Assembly: GCA_963969395.1 (NCBI GenBank)
Contig: OZ017797.1
Location: forward strand, 21,080,001-21,144,000
Source of the DNA: Pseudoscleropodium purum
Lineage: Eukaryota; Streptophyta; Bryopsida; Hypnales; Brachytheciaceae
Direction of reading: 5' to 3'
Length of the DNA stretch: 64,000 nt
Part shown: one piece after another, positions 12,171 through 23,328 of the stretch
Numbering within the stretch: the first letter of the stretch is position 1
How the letters are laid out: every line of letters starts with the position of its first letter
Translations under genes and position numbers: made by a program
Notes under the pieces: model-generated
Database searches by the model: none
What the model was told of the DNA's origin: nothing
Seen by the model: only the letters and a program-made list of their open reading frames with translations

Positions 12171-12964
12171 CTATCATTGTTGTCACCCAATCAAACTATC
12201 ATTGCCTACTTCCACAGCATATAAGGTTGGGGACCTAGTCTACTCTATTCAAACCTTTACTTCTCTAAGCACTTTCCGACTTCACTACAACCTATGTTGC
12301 AAGTTTAGTATTTTATTGCCCATTGCCAAGCCTGAAACTATCTATACCATGCTTGAAATTCTTTATTTAAAGGTATGTTCGCATCAAAAATTTGCAAGTA
12401 CTATGCGTAGATTGGGAAAGTAGTCAAAGCCTCGTGACTCTATGTACGGTGGGCTTGTCAATGAACAATGCTACGGTTGACATCAAACTTGCAAAGCAAC
12501 GGTGTCAGTAAACATCAATGTGTTTATAGATGAGCGTTAAGCACTATGGGAAAGAAGGCAGTCCAACATTCGTTTCTTTTTTTGCTGCCTTGTTCGCACC
12601 AGTAGGGGCTGGAAGCAACAATAGTAGTGCGTTCTTTGGGAAAGTAATTAGTGTGTCATGAAGGCAATTTGTTCCCGCAATTGTTTGCAACTACATGTAC
12701 TACCAATTTCACTTTGAGAATCTGCATGACAGATTAACTTAGGTAGTTACTATATTAGCGGAAGAAACATTGATTTGGAGAGTTTTTGTTCAATTTGTGG
12801 AAAACAGAGGAAGCGCATAGTTGAAGGATAGTTGTTGGTAAGTTGGTTTGTGTGTGTATGAGTAGCTGAATTGATGTAGGAAAACCGCTGTAGGAGATCA
12901 AGGGCCAGCACCGAGATAGCTATAGATGCAATTTGTGACGTCAAGGTCTAGGTTGGTTTCTTCT
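12171..12964. other. Mixed-composition sequence, no gene identified
   Basis: Composition is higher than in the flanking AT-rich DNA and continuous with the decayed Harbinger-like locus that follows. A 73-codon plus-strand frame (12202-12423) shows no motif. I see no recognisable transposon end here, so the left border of the locus is not fixed. Confidence 0.35.
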
Positions 12965-13324
12965 TCACTTGAGGTTGCATGAGTATGTGCACTGCGTATG
13001 GATATTAGTGTAGACGCCTGAACACTTCAGATGCCAAAGATTTTTGTATGGCTCTAGATTTAGAGGTAATCGTTCGCGTAGTGCCTTCTCTTCAATTATG
13101 CCGTCCAATTTCGTTAATTTTTGCTCTAGTGTGTCAAAATTGTATGTGGACTCCTCTATGAACGCCATAGCATGCCTGTTTTCTTGGCAAAGTTTTTTCT
13201 TGTTGCAGTCCTTAGTGTCCTCAATTTCCACTATAATGTTGAAGTTGCCGCCAACATTTTGTAAGGGACACAACAAAGCGCCAGCCATGGATAGCACTAA
13301 CACTAGGGTCAAAGTTGTCTCCAC
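12965..13324 (-). CDS. Unidentified minus-strand frame with a charged, helix-prone C-terminal half
   Basis: I do not recognise this 119-codon frame. Its second half (about residues 38-90) is rich in K, E, L, D and R and looks helical, possibly coiled-coil. Reading upstream in the same frame to about 13500 gives a Ser/Thr/Val-rich stretch interrupted by three stops. A Ser/Thr-rich linker followed by a charged helix would fit the tail of a Harbinger accessory (ORF1) protein, and the frame lies next to a Harbinger transposase remnant. That link is inference only. It overlaps a plus-strand frame (13044-13478) with no motif. It could equally be chance open frame. Confidence 0.25.
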   Translation of the reverse strand: METTLTLVLVLSMAGALLCPLQNVGGNFNIIVEIEDTKDCNKKKLCQENRHAMAFIEESTYNFDTLEQKLTKLDGIIEEKALRERLPLNLEPYKNLWHLKCSGVYTNIHTQCTYSCNLK

Positions 13325-13562
13325 TATTTACCTCTTTCTCAATTGTAACCAGACACTTGTAGATGCCATGGACGTTGACACTACAACAGATGTACTTGAC
13401 TACGAAGTGGTTGGCACTGAGACTTTGTTGGATGATGGTGTTGTGGATGCAGAGGTTGTCATCAACATGGTTATTTAACATTTCATGTTGTGTAATTCGT
13501 TGCAATTCCTTGATGACGACCTTGGCTTCTAGGTTAAGCTATGTAGTACAACTTAGTTTAGT

Positions 13563-14627
13563 AGATTTCTCTTGGAGGAATATGCTGATAGTCACTAGAT
13601 CTAGATGTTCCGCTTCAACAAACGCTTTGTGTTCTCTTTGACGTAGCTTCTTACACCAATAATTAGACGTCAAGATACCAATTATAGACTAGCCATTCTT
13701 GTCAATGTGCGTGTTGGATGCACTCTGTTTAAGCTATGTCACGGTGCCAGTTTGTTGATATGCAACGAATTGTTTGTAGTGGGATGGAGCATTGTGTCTA
13801 TAATGCTACGACAAATTGTCCATGTGATAAATGATGTGCTTAAAGGTGAATTGTCTTGGCCTACCTCAATAGGTCCAACTATTGTTGAAGCAACTTTCAA
13901 ATAAACATGTGGCTTCCCCGATGTTCTTGGTGCTATTGATGGTTGCTGCATTGCAATTTTGAAGCCATGTTTTGGAGCTTCTGATTATTATTACTTCAAG
14001 AGCGGAGGCTATACTATGAATTGCGTCATTGACATAGACAACGATAAGAGATTCTTGAACATAAATGTCGGCATGCCAGGATCAACAAACAATGCACGTG
14101 TTCTTCGGCATTCTGCATTGTACAACTGATATCAATGAAATTGTCTTTAGGACAATTCTCTTTCTTTCCAAGGATTTGCTCTGTATTTGTTGGACGACAT
14201 TGGTTTCCTTCTCTTGCCCTAGCTTATTATATCGCATAGACAGACCAAGACCATTTCAATTGCCGAGCAACTTTTCAATCAAAGGTTGAGCAAAGGTAGA
14301 GTCGTGGTGGAGAACGTGTTTGGTCTATTGAAACAGTCTTTTCGGGAGTTACTTACAAAATGTGAGCTGCACGTAACTTTCTAATTGGATGTTGTGATGT
14401 GTTGTAGGATTTTACACAACCTCTTACTACAGAAAACACATGCTCACGTGGAGTGCCTACTGAGCATCCTACAAGTGGAGGCCACTGAGCGTAGAAAGCC
14501 TGCATGTTTCGTTGAAGCTTTTGCAAATGACGAACAATGTGTGGAGGCAATTGAAGCATCACAAGGGCAGCTAAAGAAAAGGGAACTAGGCGTTTTCCTA
14601 TCACTTCAGCAAGCCAGTCTCACATGA
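13563..14627 (+). pseudogene. PIF/Harbinger (HARBI1-like) DDE transposase, decayed by nonsense changes
   Basis: One reading frame carries the Harbinger transposase signature in order, interrupted only by stops. An N-terminal block FRFNKRF (13608-13628) precedes TPIIRRQDTNYRLAILV, LCHGASLLICNELFVVG and GELSWP, the helical region before the catalytic core. The first catalytic Asp is in GFPDVLGAIDG (codon 13938-13940). YYYFKSGGYTMNCVIDID leads to the second Asp (14037-14039), with NVGMPGSTNNARVLRHSALY following. YLLDDIGFLLLP and LFNQRLSKGRVVVENVFG contain the catalytic Glu (14310-14312), and CCRILHN follows. In-frame stops are at 13644, 13902, 14127, 14136, 14148, 14220 and 14382, and two more (13596, 13602) precede the N-terminal block. 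No frameshift is needed across roughly 1 kb. The start is missing or unrecognisable. Such enzymes cut and paste elements at TWA targets. This copy cannot encode a working protein. Confidence 0.9.
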
Positions 14628-15148
14628 TGTAGGGTACATTAGGGATTTCAATGGCAGTAAGTCAATAGCAGCTGAGACTACGACTAGAATTGAACAAGAG
14701 AGCATCGGAACCACGTCCACCAGTGCATGTGGAGGAGGTTGGTGGAGGAACTCAGGAATTAGACATTGACACAACACCTCTGTTCATATTTTTTTCATAA
14801 TCATTTTAAAAAAAAAATTCTGCAAGCTGCGGTATACTAGTTTAGAGTAGAGGAGTACTAAGTTCTATTGAAGCACTTACACCTCTAGACTTATTTCAAG
14901 TTACCGAGCTACTTGTTGAGCATCAACTTGTCCTTCTTTGAGTATGTAAAGACATATATGTACAAAACACAACTTTTTATGCACCTGTATAGAGAAAGCT
15001 ATTTGTTCATGGCTAGATAAGATTGAACGCAATCTACATTGTTGTCATACATATTTCTTTGTGTAGACATATATAGAAGTCATTGTGAGAACATGCCAGC
15101 ATTGTATGACTCATATGGGACTTACAGCTCTTGCTTCATTGAAATCGT
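14628..15148. other. Spacer between convergent transposon pseudogenes
   Basis: No further conserved transposase sequence is seen after the stop at 14625. A run of A's near 14808 and generally mixed composition follow. It separates the plus-strand transposase remnant from the minus-strand frames beginning at 15149 and probably holds their 3' non-coding ends. Confidence 0.4.
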
Positions 15149-15841
15149 CTACATCATAGCCCGTTTTTGCAATATAAGAAGGCGTTGAGTGGAGAACAGA
15201 GGACTCTGCAGAAATAGAACTTTGACCAGAACATTTGACATTTTTGATAGACATTGTACTACTTGGCCTTGCTTCTCAATCAATAGCTTCATATTCTTGT
15301 CAATGATCCTTGCATTGTCCAGAAGACACTGGGCTCGGTTGCATTGGTAGGCCATCTATTCGCTGAACAACTTGTCGTGGACATCTATTTTTGTCATTTT
15401 TAAGTTCCAATTGGCATCTACCATGTCCTACAAATGCTCCGCCAGAGCATCTCTTGTTGCTTGGGTAGCCTTAGCAATTAGTGAATGACCTAACAAACTC
15501 TTGCGCCAAACTCCAGTGTTCGTGGAATGTTGCTTTGATGGGGTGCGTATGGTCTCAAACAAGCTCAATATGATAGGAGTGACACGCAGAGGTAGATACA
15601 CTTTTATCAGAGGAGTAGTAGAGTCACTCTCATCGATTGAAGCTAGGCCTAAAATTCGTCAAAGCCAGATTGTTCCTTCTACATCGTGCATGGAAAGAGC
15701 AGATATTGTTTTATTATTGCTAAAGTTCATGTCCGCGTGTGTGTTCTTGGCATTACCTGTAAAGGCAACACTGTCTGGCATTTTGTCCAAACCCTCACTA
15801 ACTGCTACAGCATTGTGGTAGTTGTTGTCCGTGGAAATCAA
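15149..15841 (-). pseudogene. Probable C-terminal part of a Harbinger ORF1-type (SANT-like) protein, broken
   Basis: Reading the minus strand from 15841 gives a Ser/Asn/Thr-rich segment (start MISTDNNYHNAVAVSEG), then a stop. Further on come VWRKSLLGHSLIAKATQATR, a second stop and a third, then the charged segment MAYQCNRAQCLLDNARIIDK continuing to about 15149. A low-complexity linker followed by a basic, helical tail is how plant Harbinger ORF1 proteins usually end. It runs in the same direction as the SANT domain fragment at 18105-18506, so it may be the same gene split by about 2.3 kb of later insertion. There is no diagnostic catalytic motif, so the assignment rests on position, strand and character. 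Confidence 0.4.
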
Positions 15842-17062
15842 GTTATTGTGGCGATGTCATATTGAAAGTGTTTGCCTTAAGAAATTACATGAATTTTGGT
15901 TGCGACTTGAAATGATTTAGGAATTGGGTATGCGTAGTTGCAAATAAATCTTCAACCTCGAACGTCAAATCTTTTATTTGATCTTGAAGCCTCTTCTTTC
16001 TAGCCTATCCTAATGCGGCTCTAAGTGGGTTTAAGGGTAAAGGTGGGGATAAAAAATCACGGAATATGAGATGAATAAAATGGGATGGCCAGACTATAAG
16101 TTGAACCATTAAAAAAATTGGTTCCTAAACTTTCAAACTCCCGATGACCAACTTTAAGAACCAAGCTTCATTATAAGAACATATCCATGTTGGCCATTAA
16201 TCCCACTTCATTACTCAATCTCGACCATATGAGCAATTAATCTCACTTCGTCATTCATGATATAAAATGAAGCTAGTGTTGGTATAACCCAAGCCATTTG
16301 CAACAATAAATTTTACAAAGTCACAAGCCACACACACACACAAGTCTTCAAAACTTCTTCCAATCTTCAACTTCAACCTTTAATTCTCAAATTGAACTTT
16401 GAGTAAGTGCCACCATTGCTTCACAATTTCAAATGAGGTGAGTGATAACTTTTTGAAAAGATAACACAAACTTCTATTTTTCTTTCAAATTTAAAGTAAT
16501 TTTAAAACTCTATCCAACTTTTATGACCATTCAAAGTTTTGGCCTTAAGAAAAGAAGGGTAGTAAACCTTTCTTCACTTTCACAATCACAACCTACTCAT
16601 AAAAACTTCAAATAGAATGAGTGATATTTTTATAGAAAGCTAACACAATTTCTTACATTTCCTCTAAATCTCATTGTAAACCAAGAATATGTTCGTCTTT
16701 TATGGCCAGTCAAAATCTCTATTTTTTAATTTTGAAAGCAACAAACCTCCTTTCATTCAAACTAGCACAACTTTTGATTTACAACTTCAAATCAAACAAG
16801 TGAGATCAATTTAAAAACTACACATCATAGTATACAACTCTTCTAAATTTCATTTCAAACATTCGAATCCTCCCTAAACTCACAACGGAAAAGAAGATGA
16901 ATTATGTTCACATTTTTTTCCATTTTTTTTTCCATTTTATCTCCATTCTAACCATATAAATAAGTAAGGTCAACCCTAATTCACTTCCAAAGCTACAACA
17001 TCAATAATTAAGCACTTATTTGGCCCTACAACGATTTCTTTATTTTTATCTTTGAAAAAAAT
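15842..17062. other. Spacer inside the split Harbinger-like locus
   Basis: The composition becomes AT-rich again from about 16050. Repeated phrases built around 'aaacttc / caaactt / cttcaaat' recur every 150-200 bp between 16330 and 16880 ('tgagtgataactttt', 'gagtgatattttta', 'gtgagatcaattta'), suggesting old imperfect internal duplications. No gene is recognised. Confidence 0.4.
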
Positions 17063-17305
17063 CATGGTTGTCATAACGGGCGAGTTAGGGTCATCGGACG
17101 GGACGGACGGTCCAGACGGCTTTAATTTTGTAACTTTCATTCCAAAAAAGAATCTCGTCTGCACCCAGCATGTTCCTTAATCCACATGGCATCCACGTGG
17201 CTTATTTTTCCGTTATTAGAAAGTCAACTATGTGTTGACTGTATCGGACGGGTGGGACCTCTAACGGATGGGTGAACCGGATGTCCGTCCACTATGACAA
17301 CCATG
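17063..17305. mobile_element. hAT-type MITE with 13-bp TIRs and an 8-bp target duplication
   Basis: A 243-bp element begins CATGGTTGTCATA (17063-17075) and ends TATGACAACCATG (17293-17305), a perfect 13-bp inverted repeat. It is flanked on both sides by the same 8 bases, AAAAAAAT (17055-17062 and 17306-17313). An 8-bp target duplication is the hallmark of hAT insertions. The interior is much more G+C-rich than its surroundings, with repeated GGACGG motifs on the left and CGGACGGG...CCGTCC on the right. The single overlapping minus-strand frame has no motif. Perfect TIRs and an intact duplication suggest a fairly recent insertion into the decayed Harbinger-like locus. Confidence 0.85.
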
Positions 17306-17513
17306 AAAAAAATTCACTTCAAGTTCACTTAGAAAACAAACTATTAAAATATTTCCCTCATACTATTTCACAAATACAAAATTATTGTAGAAAATTACTC
17401 CAACTATAGAATAAAAAATTAAAGCTCCAATTGAAATATCACTTCATCTGCAAGAATTTAAAAATGTATTTGACGATAGCAACAATATAATCGATACAAT
17501 TCGGTTTAATTAA

Positions 17514-17662
17514 GGACTGACTAGCCCTTTTAACCATTGTTGATAACCACGACTCCTTTCAATAGGCTTCACCATGCAATAATATTGCTCGTCATTTAAA
17601 CCTTCAAAACATACTTCAAATGTGAATTCATAGTTGTCGAACTCAATAAATCCAACCTGCAA
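17514..17662 (-). other. Exon-like open segment of unknown origin
   Basis: On the minus strand a splice-acceptor-like tract (ttttgttgcag, plus-strand complement at about 17663-17673) precedes about 50 open codons beginning VGFIEFDNYEFTFEV and ending WLKGLVSP at a stop. The residue mix is protein-like, with aromatic and acidic residues (FEGLNDEQYYCMVKP in the middle). It has no long ATG-initiated frame, so it would be missed by a simple ORF scan. I do not recognise the family. It lies within the ~2.3 kb that separates two ORF1-like fragments, so it could be part of an inserted element or a captured gene piece. Confidence 0.35.
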
Positions 17663-18104
17663 CAAAATCACCAATGTTCAGGTTTCACATTGAAGATTAT
17701 CGTGCCATCATTTCTCTACGTAAGGTTGTTTCGGTGGTCGAGATGGCTTAGCTTCATCTTCAGATTGTCCATATAATAATAAAAGACCTAATGGTAATTA
17801 TAGCTAATTTGGCAATTGTAATAAAGAAAATTCAAACTTATGTTCTAGTTGAGATTTTTCATCTTGAGACTAAAAAAACCTCCTCCAATTCAACATAGTA
17901 TAATCTAAATAAAAAATGAAAAAGAAAAATATCAAATGAGATGAAACTTTCAAATGAATCATTCTCTATATAATTGTCTATAACGGTAGAAAGAAGGCGT
18001 CACCTTAAAGCCACCTCAAATGATGTCATCTTCTTTATAATGTTATAAACATTCAAACTTATCTAAATAATGTGAATATACATATTCTACATAATGTTTA
18101 TATT

Positions 18105-18506
18105 TGTAGCACAATAGCGATGTGGCAAATTGACCCTGGAATGAATACCATATCATTCATTGATGAGGTTATAGATGTCTTTGTGGAAAGATTGGAACAG
18201 TTCATCATATCAACACTTAGCGGCATTCATGTGCCAAAAGCTTGTTGCATTAGTACCAATGCATACAAAAAAATCAGATACTTGCTTGAACTTCGGGATG
18301 ATCTACTTCTACTTACTCTTGCAAAAGGGACCATCATGGTGGCATGGCAAAACACCAACATGCGCGACAAAAACGCTGACTTGATGCTACTTATTGACAT
18401 CCGTTTTCATGAGGTTCCATCCATCTCCGTTGTCTTGATCCTATAGGACTAAAGTTTTCTTGGCTTCGACAAAAGCTCTTATTTCATGTTAATTCCAATT
18501 AGCGCC
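18105..18506 (-). pseudogene. Myb/SANT-like DNA-binding domain of a Harbinger ORF1-type protein, decayed
   Basis: About 134 codons in one minus-strand frame follow the SANT-like pattern of plant transposon ORF1 and trihelix-like proteins. NW..HEIRAFVEAKK at the start is the first helix. A GDGWNLM segment follows, then CHHDGPFCKSK (the position where the family has a 'C..KW' helix), IIPKFKQVSDF, CIGTNATSFWHMNAAK, YDELFQSFHKDIYNLINE and finally VNLPH. In-frame stops fall largely where the family has tryptophan (two adjacent ones at plus-strand 18303-18311), which fits TGG to TAG/TGA decay. In active elements this protein binds the transposon ends and recruits the DDE transposase. It is convergent with the transposase remnant at 13563-14627. 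Confidence 0.7.
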
Positions 18507-20877
18507 TTGTTCTTCCTCACTCTTTTGGCTAGTGTTGAGGCTTTGGCCACATTGGTTGCCATCGTTGGTTGTCCAATACTAAGTAGTGTGTGCGCTCGAA
18601 GCATGGAACTAGTCAGCAATAGCGGATTCAAGCCTGCAGCAAAGCAAACCAACTCTAAATTATAATACTGTAATAAATCTTGGACCAGATTATGTTGTCA
18701 ATGATGCCCTATGCATGAATTCAACATAAAAAGAAAAGACCTTACAAAGGAAAAACATGGAACACGAGTGGGTAACAAAAAAGAACTTAACTTCTATCGC
18801 CGACAGTGTACGTGGATGGGACCTTGCATTGACAACAACTTCAACGTCAAGGGGGAATTGGCAGAAGATGACGTACTAGCGCCATTCATACAACACAATT
18901 TGCTACTATATACACGCACAAACGTATATTAATTTACAATTAGGTGATTGAAGGATTTCAAAAATTGTAGAAGGAGGTAATTGATGACTTCCACTTATCC
19001 AAATTGCGACTAGTTTGCCCTCTACCGATGATGCCCTACCCTCTTCGAACTTGTCCATTGTCTATTTTTCTAGGTTGTCAATGACTACTACCACGGAATC
19101 AAGGTCTGCAACTACATCGCGACTATTGTATGTGAAAGTGAATTTAAAACGCGACAAAATTTTCTAGGTGAAAAACTAGAATACAAACTATTAAGAATTC
19201 AGGGACGACTAAACCTTTATTATTCCATTGAATTCATGCACCTCTTCCTATTCCGAACAAAGCAAGGCTTTAATCCCTAGATTAGTGGGCCTTGAGGAGA
19301 ACCTAACTCTGCCACCTTTAATTAATGAAACAAGTGTTCTGTGCTTAGTGACATTCATGGAAGCAGGGCCCCTTTTTTTTAATTTCTCTTTTAAAAAAAG
19401 CACAATGTTACTTTAATTGCCTCTATGGCACCATATTACTTACAACTGCCCTTCCTTTGTTCAAATCTAGGATTTGCATTGATTTCCTACCTCATTATTA
19501 GCTATGCTTACAAATGCTCTTAACATATGCCCCTCATACTTACCTCAAATAAAACCATTGCGGCTGCGTGCCACATAGGACAATATGTTGGCTCGGAGAT
19601 TACAAAAGAACTCTGGTGCGAATCATAGCTCTCGATACTTGCCACCGCTTTGAAACCTCTCGCACCTACGAAAGCGAACATATCTTAAGGCTATTATGAC
19701 CAACATAGCATTTTCTATTCCTATTTCCAAACACCTAATGGAATCTTTGTGCTACTAATCCAGTCCTTAGTAACCTCTTCCCTCGCTCAACAAGACCAAA
19801 TTTTCTAACAAGTTAAACTTAGAGTTTCCTTTTTGGTTTGGCATTGGATGTGCTTGTGAAGACTAGACAATTGGGCTACAAGAGACCTTACACCTAGCTT
19901 GTCCCAACCCTAGTGGTACACTATTATTCTAGTCTCCATTGAAACTACCCTTAATGGGACTCGTATTATGAAATTGTATTATCTTTGTTTGAATTTTGTT
20001 GATGATTGAAAGAAAGTTTTAGGCCCATATGAATAAAATAATAGTCAATTAAAAATATTATTTAATTATATCCATAATCTATACTAGACTCTCATATTCC
20101 CAAGTTTTTTGTATTTGTTCATATTTATTTTTTGAAACAAATAAAATGGAATTTTATTGCAAAGAGTAAAAAATACAAGGCATGCTAGCTACAAAAGGGT
20201 TTACATTTTGAGCAAGTAATTAGATGGGACCAGCGTGATTAAAACTAGTTAAAATTTGCTAGGATTCCATCTAATTTTTCCATGAGCTAAATGTACATTC
20301 TAGGAAATCATGGAAAAAAAATTTGAGTAGTTTTAGAAATCTAGTTAACAAAAAAAACATAGAAGTTTTCCTTCATCCACATCGACATTTATAGTCATCC
20401 GTCAACCTCAAGGAAGTCATTGCCTATTAAAAAATGTGATGGCTTGCAATAACGTCCAATTTTATGGGAGGCTATTAACCTAGTAGAATGGATTATAATA
20501 CATGGTATTTTTTTAAATAATGATAAATGTTAGTACTTAGGGCACCCTATTGGTATTTATACTTAAAAGAAAATTGAACCCACAAAGAGGCCTTGAGCTT
20601 TCCTACTAATTTTTATACTATTTGAAAGAATATGAAGGTGGCCAGATCCTCATTAGAACCACCACTTGGTGTGTGCTCCATTCTTCATGATGGAATCATC
20701 ATAAGATTTATGAGATCATAGAGATAGATTAGGTAATGATGACAAATTTTTGAATTCATCATGCAATTCTTGGCCCAATTTGTGAGTTGAGAAGGCTCTT
20801 CCCACATAAACTTTTGCGTTACAAAATGACCTTTTGGGGGGTTCAATTTTTCCCTAATAATTTCTCATTTGGGTTCT
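18507..20877. other. Spacer with mixed then AT-rich composition
   Basis: From 18507 to about 19950 the composition is intermediate and several short frames exist (18711-18932 and 19228-19416 on plus) without recognisable domains. On the minus strand around 18800-18850 a Ser/Thr-rich open stretch could be the N-terminal extension of the SANT-like protein, but this is weak. From about 19980 the sequence is AT-rich and I see nothing further. Confidence 0.35.
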
Positions 20878-21846
20878 TTAACCCCTAAAGTTCCATGACT
20901 TTGTTTTCATCAAAAAAGCTCAAAAATTGCCATTTTTAATAAAAGTAGCAAACTTTTGAAATTTTTTTTTGGACAAATGTAACCATAGGATCTTGTACTA
21001 TGTAGTATCAAAAATTTGTGGTAAAAATTTTAGACATTTCCACGACGTGGATTATAAGATATAAGCATTCAAATTTACTAAAATCATTTTTTTTTGCCTA
21101 CAAAAAGCTAGGGAGTTGCATATCACAAGCTCACTTTTCTATTAAAAAAAATGACCAAAATGATGGTGCTTCTTTGGATTATTTTACCTAGAAAAGTTTT
21201 CCGCATGCTTAAAAAATTTCAGATCATTTGGAATTATACAACACATAGGAAAAAATAGTAAATAGGTAATAGTAGACAATGATTCAAAATACTAAATTAT
21301 TAAGAATTAAAATATGGAACTGAAAAATGACAATTCTAATGGTTGAAATGTTGTAATAGAAAATTTACATCCTAAGATTTTATTTTTTTTCAAAAAATTT
21401 CAAAAATATTGAAAATTGGGTAAGATAAAGGATTTCAAAGTTTATTTTAGAATAGGGAATCCATAACTGCCCACAAACAAAGAATCCTCATAACTTTTGA
21501 TTCATTGATTAAAATGGAATGATTCCAAGCTTTCCTTGTCTATATAAGTCTAAAAACTAATTTCAAATTTTGGTTTCTAGAAAAAAAAGATTTTTTCTAA
21601 TCTGTCCAAACCACCTAATTACAAAAATAAATAATATAGATAGATAGATAGATATAGATATATATATAAGGCTATAACTTTTGACTGCTATTTCTAAATG
21701 CCATGAAATTTGTTGCATGTGAAAGATATTCCTTGTCCACATCTTCTGTTAAAATTTCAGCTTAAAATATGGAAAATTCTGGTCACAAATACCTGCCCAA
21801 AATTTCTATACAACCAAAAAATACAAGCCGGTCCTTTAGGGGTTAA
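20878..21846 (+). mobile_element. TTAACCCC-family TIR element, near full length
   Basis: The left end is ttaacccctaaagttccatg and the right end ccggtcctttaggggttaa, which match as imperfect inverted repeats. The interior follows the family order from 'ccataggatcttgta' (near 20985) to 'caaaatttctatacaacc' just before the right end. It closely resembles the copy at 54178-55106, including the unusual 'gccggtcct' before the end. A GATA-type microsatellite expanded inside it (21637-21668). No coding capacity is seen. Confidence 0.88.
21637..21668. repeat. GATA/TA microsatellite
   Basis: A short run of tagatagatagatagata passes into tatatata, lying inside the element at 20878-21846. The related copy at 54178-55106 lacks it, so the expansion is specific to this copy. 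Confidence 0.85.
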
Positions 21847-22540
21847 ATGTACCTTATATTACTTATAATGAAAAAATCACAATTGCCTTAGAATTGTCAA
21901 AATGCATAGCAAATCTATTTGCATTGCTTAAAACAAATGTGCAAAAGAAAAAAGGTGAACATAATGAATGCTATAAAAAAATCAAGTACTAAGTAAAAAA
22001 GCAAGCCTATGTTTAGTAACACATTTTAGAAATTGCAATTTCACACAAGGTCATTGTATTTTCTCTCCCACTCCTTCATCGCACTCAATCCAATAACTAG
22101 ACCCTAAACTTTGGATTTTTTTTTTTTTTGAAAGAATAGTGACCATTAAAAAACAAAATGAGAACAATCATTTAAACTTTGAGTACTAGAATGAAGTTGA
22201 GTTTGTTTATGAAGTACTGTGTTTAAAATAGAAAAACAAATTTCTCATCCCCATTCATAAATTTAGAGCCTTTATAACCTATACCCCTTTCTTTTTCTAA
22301 TATCCTTTTTTGTATATGCTATTTTTAATGTATGGTTTACATAATTCTATAGAATTATACATAACCCTATATTATATACAATCATGTTTCAAACTTTTAA
22401 TGCTCCCTATAGTACATATAGTTTGTTTACAAATTTTATGTAGAATGAATATATTAAACCCTATATTTTATTGCATATAGTTCCTACATTTTTCAATGGT
22501 GACCTCTTTGAGCCGCCAACAATGACTACAAGAAAAAAGC

Positions 22541-22737
22541 TTGTTTTAAGTGAGTTTTTAACAATAATTTTAAACACATGATTACAAGTAATGACCTTTA
22601 AGGAGATTTTCAACAAAATTTTACTAAAAACATGTGTATTTCTAGTAAATTATTACTAAAATTCTCCTTAAAGATCATTATTTATAGTCTTATGTCTAAG
22701 ACTATAATTAAAAACTCACTTTAAGCACCCCTTTCTC
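22541..22737. repeat. Imperfect foldback with ~85-nt arms next to the hAT remnant
   Basis: The left arm (22541-22620) carries taagtgagtttttaa and later aatgacctttaaggagattt. The right arm (22652-22737) carries their reverse complements, attctccttaaagatcatta and ttaaaaactcactttaa, in mirrored order. The right arm also contains the perfect small hairpin tatagtcttatgtctaagactata (22683-22706). Just outside the left arm is gactacaagaaaa (22523-22535), one base off the CACTACAAGAAA end typical of plant CACTA elements. No matching outer end is visible on the right, so I call it a foldback or MITE of uncertain class. Confidence 0.6.
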
Positions 22738-23328
22738 TTTTAATTAATGGTGTAATGTGTGCGTTGAGATTCACCTTCAACTGTTGATTTGTAGCACTAG
22801 TAGCTCTATCATGACTGCTCATTTTGCAAGAAAATTAGGTTCAAGGAATACTATGCCTAAACGGATATTAGCAACTTCATCTCCCTTGTGCTACAAGATT
22901 TTAGCTTGTTTTTTGGAGGTTTGGACGCATTTTGCATGTGTGTATTTACCTCGCTTGAAGCTACCTCATAAGTTTTGAGTGAAGACTTTTTGGTCTAGTT
23001 GCAACAATCTGGGCGTGGATAAATTTTTCCCATCGACAAAGACAAGTGGTGTTGGTACAATAACAACTGTTTCATTTCTCGCGATCAAGATTTTCTCTGG
23101 CATAAAAGAGGAAGCGATACACATTTCCTAGACTCAACTATTTAATTCTGTGTTTATACTTGTGGATCATTATTGCCCATTGAAAATGATTGTGGTGTCA
23201 CCCAAGGGATCTAATGGCGGCAAGGGCTTTTTATGTGGAGGGGAAAGAAGAAGGGTCCAAAGAACACCACTTCCTACGCACGTAAACGGAAGAAAGTTGC
23301 CTTGAGCACAATCACCAAGAGATAAAAG

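Noticed and set aside
13044..13478. The longest open frame in the window (144 codons, plus strand) as a gene
   Set aside because: It has no recognisable motif and lies over a minus-strand frame in the decayed Harbinger region. It is also out of frame with the transposase.
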